Origin: Zoogloeaceae bacterium G21618-S1
GTDB lineage: Bacteria > Pseudomonadota > Gammaproteobacteria > Burkholderiales > Rhodocyclaceae
Assembly (NCBI GenBank): GCA_027214125.1
Contig: JAPWHF010000009.1
Location: forward strand, 1 to 64,000
DNA: 64,000 bases
Direction of reading: 5' to 3'
Part shown: in pieces, positions 27,063 through 33,408 of the stretch
Numbering within the stretch: the first letter of the stretch is position 1
Layout: each line of letters begins with the position of its first letter
Made by a program: the position numbers and the translations under genes
The notes under the pieces: model-generated
The model's database searches: none
What the model was told of the DNA's origin: nothing
What the model saw: the letters and a program-made list of their open reading frames with translations, nothing else

Positions 27063-28382
27063 ATGGTTGAACGCGCCCGCCTCGACGCCCCGCAAGTCGC
27101 CGTTATCGGCGGCGGCTACGCCGGCATGGCCTGCGCGGTCGAGCTCGTGCGCAAAGGTGCCCGCGTCGCCGTGTTCGAGCGCGCCAACGTCATGGGCGGC
27201 CGCGCCCGTCGGGTCGAAAAAGACGGCCTGTCGGTCGACAACGGCCAGCACCTGCTGCTCGGCGCCTACAGTGAAACCCTGCGCCTGCTGCGCCATGTCG
27301 GCGTGCGCCCCTCGGTGTTCTACAACGCACCGCTTGATCTCTACTACCCTGGCAAGTTCCGCCTTACCGCCGCCTCGCTGCCCGCGCCGCTACACCTCGC
27401 GGTTGGCCTGTTGCGCGCCCATGGCATGGATTGGTCCGAGCGTCGCGCCTGCCTGCGCTTCATCCAACACCTCAAGGCTCAGCGCTTCCGCCTGCCGGTG
27501 CACCTGACCGTCAGCCAGCTGCTCGACAACGCCACCCAGCCCGAGCGCCTGCGCCGCTTCCTGTGGGAGCCGCTGTGCGTCGCCGCGCTCAACACGCCGG
27601 CGGCTGAAGCCTCGGCCCGCGTGTTCGCCAACGTCCTGCGCGACACCCTCGCCGCCGGCGCCTCGGCCAGCGAGTTGTTGATCCCGAAAGTCGACCTGTC
27701 TGAACTCTTCCCGGTGCCCGCCGCGCGCTGGCTCGGCCGCAACGGCGGCCAGGTCTACGTCACCGAAGCCATCACCGAGATCGTGCCCGACGGCCAACGC
27801 TACCGCCTCGAAGGCGACCCGGTGTCCGCCCGCCGCTTCGATCATGTCGTCGTCGCCACCGCGCCCTACCACGCCACCGACCTGCTCGCCCCCTTTGCCG
27901 CGCTCGCCCCGCTGGTCGAGTCCATCAAGGCGCTACCCTACGAACCCATCCTCACCACCTACCTGCAATACGAAGACAGCGTCCGCCTGCCCGCGCCCAT
28001 GATCGGCGCCGAAGGCGGGCTCGCCCAATGGTTCTTCGACCGCGGCCAGACCGGCGGCCCCGCCGGCCTCATCGCCGCCGTCATCAGCGCCCGCGGCCCG
28101 CACCTCGACCTGCCCAAACACGAGGTAGAACTCGCCGTCCACAACGAACTCGAAACCCTCCTCGACCGCCGCCTGCCACCGGCCGACAGCATTCTCACCA
28201 TCACCGAAAAACGCGCCACCTTCGCCTGCCGGCCGCAGCTCGCGCGGCCGGGCACGCGGACCGCACAGCGCGGCATCTGGCTGGCGGGGGATTACGTGGA
28301 GGGGCCGTATCCGGCGACGATCGAAGGGGCGGTTCGGGCGGGGGTTAGCTGCGCGCAGGCAGTTGCGGGCGACGCCGACTAA
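27063..28382 (+). CDS. hpnE: Hydroxysqualene dehydroxylase HpnE
   Basis: A 439-residue FAD-dependent amine-oxidase/phytoene-desaturase-like enzyme that reduces hydroxysqualene to squalene. The dinucleotide-binding motif is VIGGGYAGMACAVELVRKGA near residue 15, followed by ERANVMGGRARRVE. The conserved C-terminal FAD contact is WLAGDYVEGPYPATIEGAVR. It is the third gene of hpnCDE. No squalene-hopene cyclase gene lies in the window, so the use of the squalene (hopanoids or other) cannot be told here. Confidence 0.94.
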   Translation: MVERARLDAPQVAVIGGGYAGMACAVELVRKGARVAVFERANVMGGRARRVEKDGLSVDNGQHLLLGAYSETLRLLRHVGVRPSVFYNAPLDLYYPGKFRLTAASLPAPLHLAVGLLRAHGMDWSERRACLRFIQHLKAQRFRLPVHLTVSQLLDNATQPERLRRFLWEPLCVAALNTPAAEASARVFANVLRDTLAAGASASELLIPKVDLSELFPVPAARWLGRNGGQVYVTEAITEIVPDGQRYRLEGDPVSARRFDHVVVATAPYHATDLLAPFAALAPLVESIKALPYEPILTTYLQYEDSVRLPAPMIGAEGGLAQWFFDRGQTGGPAGLIAAVISARGPHLDLPKHEVELAVHNELETLLDRRLPPADSILTITEKRATFACRPQLARPGTRTAQRGIWLAGDYVEGPYPATIEGAVRAGVSCAQAVAGDAD

Positions 28383-28430
28383 GAACTGCAATCTGCGCTG
28401 CTTGGAAACAAAGCGCGCATACCCAATCCA

Positions 28431-28940
28431 TCATTCACATGGCGTGGCCGACCGCCCCGCTCGCTTCACCGCTTCAACGAGTTTCCCGTCATTGATGAAA
28501 GGAAGCACAGTCTTGAGCTCTTCAGGACTTTCAAGCGTCCATCCCATCTTTTGGTAGTACAACATTGCAGACCGAAGGTGTGCGTTCTCAGCAGCTTTGT
28601 CGCCCTCCGCACCATACAGCGACGCCAGACGAACGTTCAATTTGGCCATTCCAAACGCAACTTGACGGCAGCCAAGGTGTCTCGGCGGAGAAAACTCTTC
28701 AAGTTTTCTGGTCGCCCGACTCAGCGCATAAATCGCAACATCACGATTGGGATTCGCATACTGGCGTTCAGCCTCCTCAAATTCATAGACATACAGCGCG
28801 GATGAATAGACGTCTACACCAACACCCGCGATGGACGTCATCGTGCTCCTGAAGTGGAGCCAGTTTCCAGCCACGCCGGTCGCTACTCCCACTGCAAACA
28901 CGAACAATACGCGAAACGCAAAACGGAAACGATTCGTCAT
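28431..28940 (-). CDS. Hypothetical membrane-anchored protein
   Basis: A 169-residue protein with an N-terminal membrane anchor or signal (residues ~8-27, AFRVLFVFAVGVATGVAGNW) and a helical, probably periplasmic, remainder. That part includes Tyr/Ala-rich helices (YSSALYVYEFEEAERQYANP) and helix-turn-helix-like repeats that could be TPR-related. I do not recognise a family. The gene and its upstream region are distinctly poorer in G+C than hpnE, which suggests later acquisition. It sits between convergent hpnE and ybbA and is alone on its strand in that stretch. Confidence 0.55.
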   Translation of the reverse strand: MTNRFRFAFRVLFVFAVGVATGVAGNWLHFRSTMTSIAGVGVDVYSSALYVYEFEEAERQYANPNRDVAIYALSRATRKLEEFSPPRHLGCRQVAFGMAKLNVRLASLYGAEGDKAAENAHLRSAMLYYQKMGWTLESPEELKTVLPFINDGKLVEAVKRAGRSATPCE

Positions 28941-29093
28941 AAAAGCGGCTTATCTATATCAGACTGTGGTCCATGGATCTTCGCCAAACAAATACCACAA
29001 AAGCATGTTATCGACAGCGCTCGGTCAAAACACCACTACGCAGTAATCAAACATACAATCTCGGAGTGGTCACCCAATCGCCAGGCAGTCTCT

Positions 29094-29804
29094 CTACATT
29101 TCAGCCGGCGTCACCGCCTCACTCAACACCCCGCCCTGCATATGCAACACCCGATCACAGCGCGAGGCCAGCGCGTCGTCGTGGGTGACGAGAATCAACG
29201 TGGTGCCGCGCTCGCGGTTGAGATCGAAGATGAGTTCGATGATCGCGGCGCCGGTCTCGGCGTCGAGGTTGCCGGTGGGCTCATCGGCCAGCAACACGGC
29301 GGGTGACGGGGCGAAGGCGCGTGCCAGCGCGACGCGCTGTTGTTCGCCACCGGAGAGGTGTTTGGGATAGTGGCCGGTGCGCCCTTCGAGGCCGACGCGC
29401 TTGAGCCAGTCGCGGGCGGTGGCTTCGGCCTTGGCCTGGCCCGCCAACTCCAAGGGCAGCATGACGTTGTCGAGCGCGGTGAGCGCCGGCAGCAGCTGGA
29501 AGGACTGGAACACAAAACCCATCTGCGCGCCGCGCAATTGGGCGCGGGCGTCTTCGCTGAGTGCGAACAAGGACTGGCCGGCCAATTGAACCGATCCGCC
29601 CGTCGGCACGTCCAACCCCGCGACAAGCCCGAGCAGCGTGGATTTGCCGGAGCCTGAGGCGCCAACGATGGCGACCGACTCGCCCGCTTGCACGGCAAAC
29701 GTGATGTCTTTGAGAATGGGCAGCACGCCACCCTGACCTTCGCGAGCAGGCACTGATTTGGACAAGCCGGTCACTTCGATCACCGGCCCGGAGTTGGAAA
29801 GCAT
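29094..29804 (-). CDS. ybbA: ABC transporter ATP-binding protein, YbbA/LolD family
   Basis: A 236-residue ATPase with Walker A GASGSGKSTLLG, signature LSGGEQQRVALARAFA and Walker B VLLADEPTGNLD. This set is typical of the MacB/LolD/YbbA group, which works with FtsX-like permeases. It is divergent from tesA, as in E. coli, supporting the YbbA identity. The matching permease (ybbP) is not next to it. The first ATG that fits, at 29804, shares the CATG tetramer with the tesA start. Alternatives at 29816 (ATG) or 29846 (GTG) would overlap tesA even more. Confidence 0.85.
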   Translation of the reverse strand: MLSNSGPVIEVTGLSKSVPAREGQGGVLPILKDITFAVQAGESVAIVGASGSGKSTLLGLVAGLDVPTGGSVQLAGQSLFALSEDARAQLRGAQMGFVFQSFQLLPALTALDNVMLPLELAGQAKAEATARDWLKRVGLEGRTGHYPKHLSGGEQQRVALARAFAPSPAVLLADEPTGNLDAETGAAIIELIFDLNRERGTTLILVTHDDALASRCDRVLHMQGGVLSEAVTPAEM

Positions 29805-30423
29805 GGTTCGATCCATTATTGGTTTGCTATTGGTTATGAGTACCACACTGGCGCAAGCCGCGACGGTGCTGGTGCTGGGCGACAGCCTGTCGGCCGGTTT
29901 CGGCCTGCGTGCCGAGCAGGCCTGGCCCGCTCACCTGCAGCGCAAGCTCGATGCCTTGCCGGGCAAGCATACCGTGATCAACGCAAGCGTGAGTGGCGAG
30001 ACCACCGCTGGCGGCCGGGCGCGGTTGCCGCAGGCAATTGAAGCGCATTCGCCAGACGTGGTCATCATTGAGCTCGGGGCAAACGACGGCCTGCGCGGCC
30101 TGCCGGTCAAGCTGATGCGCGACAACCTGCTGGCGATGGTCGATGCAGCCGAGGCCGCTGGCGCCAAGGTGGTGCTGGTAGGCATGCGCCTGCCGCCGAA
30201 TTACGGCCCCGTGTATACGCGGCTGTTCCAGAACACCTTTGCCGACGTCGCGAAAATGCGCGAGCTCGCGTTTGTGCCGTTTTTGCTGGATGGGTTTGCA
30301 GAAGAGCGCGCGTTATTTCAGCCCGATGGCATGCATCCGACAGCGGACGCCCAGCCACGCATTGTTGAGACGATGTGGCCGGCGCTCAAGCCGCTGCTAC
30401 CGGCTGCGGTATCACGGCGCTGA
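29803..30423 (+). CDS. tesA: Multifunctional acyl-CoA thioesterase/lysophospholipase/arylesterase, TesA type
   Basis: A 206-residue SGNH/GDSL hydrolase. It has a signal peptide MVRSIIGLLLVMSTTLAQA with a probable AQA cleavage site, so it is periplasmic. Block I is VLGDSLSAGFGL with the catalytic Ser. Asn of block III is in IIELGANDGLRG. The C-terminal Asp-His pair is in PDGMHPTADAQ. Length agrees with E. coli TesA (208). A GGAG/GGAAA ribosome-binding site precedes the start. It is divergent from ybbA with overlapping start codons. Confidence 0.92.
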   Translation: MVRSIIGLLLVMSTTLAQAATVLVLGDSLSAGFGLRAEQAWPAHLQRKLDALPGKHTVINASVSGETTAGGRARLPQAIEAHSPDVVIIELGANDGLRGLPVKLMRDNLLAMVDAAEAAGAKVVLVGMRLPPNYGPVYTRLFQNTFADVAKMRELAFVPFLLDGFAEERALFQPDGMHPTADAQPRIVETMWPALKPLLPAAVSRR

Positions 30424-30447
30424 CTGGCTTGCCGGGCAGACCGTAGA

Positions 30448-30467
30448 GTGGGTGGCTTGCCACCCAC
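30448..30467. repeat. Short inverted repeat between convergent tesA and selD
   Basis: GTGGGTGG, CTTG, CCACCCAC forms an 8-bp hairpin in the 78-base gap between the two stops. It lacks a T-run, so it is either a weak terminator or a single copy of a REP-like palindromic element. No second copy was noticed in the window. Confidence 0.45.
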
Positions 30468-30501
30468 CAAGCGGCGTGTGCCGTAAGGCTCGGTGCTTGC
30501 G

Positions 30502-31542
30502 TCAGCGCACCTGGACGGTCGGTGCACCCGCGTTCATTTGGCCAATCACGGCAGCGCTGCCAAAGCCCTGCGTACGGAACACCTCGAGCACCTGATCGAC
30601 CGACGCCGGATCGCAGGCGACGAGCAGGCCGCCGCTGGTTTGCGGATCGGTCAGCAGGGCCTGCTGCCATGCGCCGAGGCCATCACCAAGGCTGACGTCG
30701 CTGCCATAGCCTGCCCAGTTGCGTCGCGACGCGCCGGTGACAACGCCGGCCTGGGCAAAACCAAGCGCGGCGTCAATCATGGGAATGTCGTCAAACACCA
30801 CCTCAGCCGCCAGGCTGGAGCCACGGCACATCTCCAACAGATGCCCGGCCAGACCGAAACCGGTCACGTCGGTCACCGCATGCACGCCGTCAATCTGCGC
30901 CAGCGCCGGGCCCGGGGTGTTGAGCCGCGTGGTGGTCTCGATCATGCAGGCGTAGCCGTCGGCATCGAGCTGGCCTTTTTTGAGTGCGGCAGAGAGCACA
31001 CCCACGCCCAGCGGCTTGCCGAGGATCAGCACATCGCCGGCGCGGGCGGTGTCGTTGCGCAGCACGCGGTCGGGGTGCACGATGCCGAGCGCCACCAGCC
31101 CGTAGATGGGCTCGAGCACATCGATGGAGTGCCCGCCGGCAATCGGAATGCCCGCCTCGCGGCACACGCTGGCGCCGCCTTCGAGGATCTGGCCGATCAC
31201 TTCGGGCGCCAGTTTGTCGAGCGGCATGCCGACGATCGCCAGCGCCATGATCGGCGTGGCGCCCATGGCGTAGATGTCGCTGATGGCGTTGGTGGCGGCG
31301 ATGCGGCCGAAATCGGTGGGGTCATCGACGATCGGGGTAAAGAAATCGGTGGTGGCGACAATCGCCTGCTGGTCGTTGAGCCGATACACTGCCGCATCGT
31401 CGGACGAGGCGTTGCCCACCAGCAGTTCGGGCGGCATGACACCGATCGGCGAGCGCGCGAGGATGTCGGACAGCACCGCGGGGGCAATTTTGCAGCCGCA
31501 GCCACCGCCGTGGGAAAATTCGGTCAAACGAACAGCAGTCAT
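30502..31542 (-). CDS. selD: Selenide, water dikinase (selenophosphate synthetase)
   Basis: A 346-residue enzyme making selenophosphate from selenide and ATP, the selenium donor for modified tRNA and selenoproteins. The N-terminal active site SHGGGCGCK has cysteine, not selenocysteine. The AIR-synthase-like body carries the Asp-rich GNASSDDAAVYRLND motif and the glycine-rich NAISDIYAMGATPIMAL. Length matches the family (about 347). It is divergent from mnmH with only 45 bases between the starts, so the two share a promoter region. Its 3' end converges on tesA. Confidence 0.95.
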   Translation of the reverse strand: MTAVRLTEFSHGGGCGCKIAPAVLSDILARSPIGVMPPELLVGNASSDDAAVYRLNDQQAIVATTDFFTPIVDDPTDFGRIAATNAISDIYAMGATPIMALAIVGMPLDKLAPEVIGQILEGGASVCREAGIPIAGGHSIDVLEPIYGLVALGIVHPDRVLRNDTARAGDVLILGKPLGVGVLSAALKKGQLDADGYACMIETTTRLNTPGPALAQIDGVHAVTDVTGFGLAGHLLEMCRGSSLAAEVVFDDIPMIDAALGFAQAGVVTGASRRNWAGYGSDVSLGDGLGAWQQALLTDPQTSGGLLVACDPASVDQVLEVFRTQGFGSAAVIGQMNAGAPTVQVR

Positions 31543-31587
31543 GATTTACACACAGAGGCGCGCGAGTGGCGCCGGCACAGGATGGTG

Positions 31588-32652
31588 ATGAAAAAAGGCA
31601 GCGCGACCGTAGCACAGCTTTCGGAGTTTGACGAGATCATCGATGTGCGCTCGCCGGCCGAGTTCGCGGACGACCATATCCCCGGCGCGGTGAACATGGC
31701 GGTGCTGGACGACGAACAACGTGCGCGCGTGGGCACCATCTACAAGCAGGTGTCGCCCTTCGAAGCGCGGCGCATTGGCGGCGCGCTGGTGGCCGAGAAC
31801 CTGGCCCGCCATCTGCACGCCCATTTTCAGGACAAACCCAAACACTGGCGACCGCTGGTGTATTGCTGGCGCGGCGGGCAGCGCAGCGGGGCCTTCGTGA
31901 CCTGGCTGCGCATGGTCGGTTGGGACGCCTGCCAGCTCGAAGGCGGATACAAGAACTTTCGCCGGATGGTGATTGATGCGCTCGAGCTGCAACCGGCGAC
32001 CCTTGATTTTCGCGTTGTTTGCGGCGCCACCGGCAGCGCCAAAACACGCATTCTCGAAGCGCTGGCCGCGGCCGGTGCGCAGGTGCTCGATCTGGAGGGG
32101 CTGGCCTCGCACAAAGGCTCGGTGCTCGGCGCGCTGCCCGGCATTGCCCAGCCGACGCAAAAGAAGTTCGAAACTGCGTTGCACGCCGTACTCAGCCGCT
32201 TCAGCCCTGACCGACCGGTCTATGTGGAAGCCGAGAGCCGCAAGATCGGCCGGGTACACCTGCCCACCGAGTTGATGGAAGCCATGCGAAGCTCACCCTG
32301 CTTCGCCATCGATGCCAGCCGCGAGGCGCGCATCGAGTTCCTGTTGCGCGACTATGCTTACCTGGGCGACGACGTGGCCGACCTGCAATACAAACTCGGC
32401 TGCCTCAACCGCGTCGTCTCAAAGGAGACATTGACGCGTTGGCAGGAATACGCCGCCGCGCACGACCTGCCGGCCTTGTTCACCGAGCTGGTCGATCAAC
32501 ACTACGACCCGCTCTACAAGCGCTCGCAAAACAGCAACTATGTCCGGTTTGGTGGCGCCATCCATATTCCGGCAGACGACTTGAGCCCGGCCGGCATCTC
32601 GGCCATTGCCGATGGCATTCTGGCGCAGACGCCCGCACGGGCTGAGCGCTGA
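31588..32652 (+). CDS. mnmH: tRNA 2-selenouridine synthase
   Basis: A 354-residue enzyme (SelU/YbbB) that replaces sulphur by selenium at the wobble uridine of some tRNAs, using selenophosphate from SelD. It has an N-terminal rhodanese domain (IIDVRSPAEFADDHIPGAVN) with catalytic Cys in LVYCWRGGQRSG. A C-terminal P-loop domain follows (GATGSAKTRIL). The ATG at 31588 is favoured by an AGG six bases upstream; an ATG two codons earlier is possible. The open frame reaches far upstream but only overlaps selD in antisense. The stop abuts the convergent methyltransferase stop with no gap. Confidence 0.93.
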   Translation: MKKGSATVAQLSEFDEIIDVRSPAEFADDHIPGAVNMAVLDDEQRARVGTIYKQVSPFEARRIGGALVAENLARHLHAHFQDKPKHWRPLVYCWRGGQRSGAFVTWLRMVGWDACQLEGGYKNFRRMVIDALELQPATLDFRVVCGATGSAKTRILEALAAAGAQVLDLEGLASHKGSVLGALPGIAQPTQKKFETALHAVLSRFSPDRPVYVEAESRKIGRVHLPTELMEAMRSSPCFAIDASREARIEFLLRDYAYLGDDVADLQYKLGCLNRVVSKETLTRWQEYAAAHDLPALFTELVDQHYDPLYKRSQNSNYVRFGGAIHIPADDLSPAGISAIADGILAQTPARAER

Positions 32653-33234
32653 TCAGCCCGGCAGACGGCCAGGCGTGTCGCCTTTGCGCGCGCAGATGCG
32701 CTGAACCATTGCCGGCGCTGGACGCGTGATCTCGCCCTGCTCAAAGGCGATCACGGTAAAGCCATCACGCGTTCGCTCAAGCAGTTCGCCCGGCATCAAC
32801 AGAAAATCAGGATTGCTCGGTTTGCCAAAGATGGCATTGCCGAGCATGAAGGTTTCGTAAATCAGCACACCGCCGGGGCGTAGCAAGGCACCGAGATGGT
32901 CAAAACTCGGCCGATGGAGGTAGTTGGTCACCACAATCGCGTCAAACGCGGCATCTGCCCAAGGCCAGGCGGCGCCGGATTCAAGGTCCAGCTCGCACGT
33001 CGTCACCCCGGGGCAAGACGCGACAGCCGCCAGCGCCGCCGGATCACGGTCGACAGCGGTGACTTGGCAGCCACGATCCGCCAGCCAGCGCGCATGGCGG
33101 CCTTGACCGCAGGCCAGATCCAGCACACATGAACCCACGCTCAGCACATCGGCGAATCGAAGCACCCACCCCGACGGCATGCCACCGCCATGCTTGCCCG
33201 CGGCACCCGGCAGGTGACTGATCGATTCCGACAT
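32653..33234 (-). CDS. Class I SAM-dependent methyltransferase
   Basis: A 193-residue methyltransferase. The SAM-binding motif I is VLDLACGQGRHARWLADRG, with the acidic ribose contact VTAVDRDPAAL after it and motif IV around FDAIVVTNYLHRP. It resembles the small TehB/UbiE-like group. The substrate cannot be told. The start ATG at 33234 (MSESISHLPG) has a TTGAGG ribosome-binding site; a TTG four codons upstream is unlikely. It is convergent and end-to-end with mnmH, an unrelated unit. Confidence 0.85.
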   Translation of the reverse strand: MSESISHLPGAAGKHGGGMPSGWVLRFADVLSVGSCVLDLACGQGRHARWLADRGCQVTAVDRDPAALAAVASCPGVTTCELDLESGAAWPWADAAFDAIVVTNYLHRPSFDHLGALLRPGGVLIYETFMLGNAIFGKPSNPDFLLMPGELLERTRDGFTVIAFEQGEITRPAPAMVQRICARKGDTPGRLPG

Positions 33235-33408
33235 TGAGAACCTCAAACTTTATTTTGAAGGTGAATTCTAGCCTGTGCCCTCGCACCGCATCCGCGAAGC
33301 GAACGGTGCGAGGGCGTATTATTCGGTCATCGCCCCATGGAATCTCAGCCTAGAGCGTCCGATCGGAAAACACATTCGCACCGACCGCGACTCACCACGG
33401 TCCCCGAC

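Noticed and set aside
30448-30467. REP element family
   Set aside because: Only one copy was noticed, so it is listed as a simple inverted repeat and not called a repeat family.
30502-31542. Selenocysteine (in-frame TGA) in selD
   Set aside because: The active site is GCGC with normal cysteine codons, and no in-frame TGA occurs.
30493-31587. N-terminal extension of mnmH to 719 codons
   Set aside because: The extra part is antisense to selD and has none of the mnmH features. The rhodanese domain starts right after the ATG at 31588.
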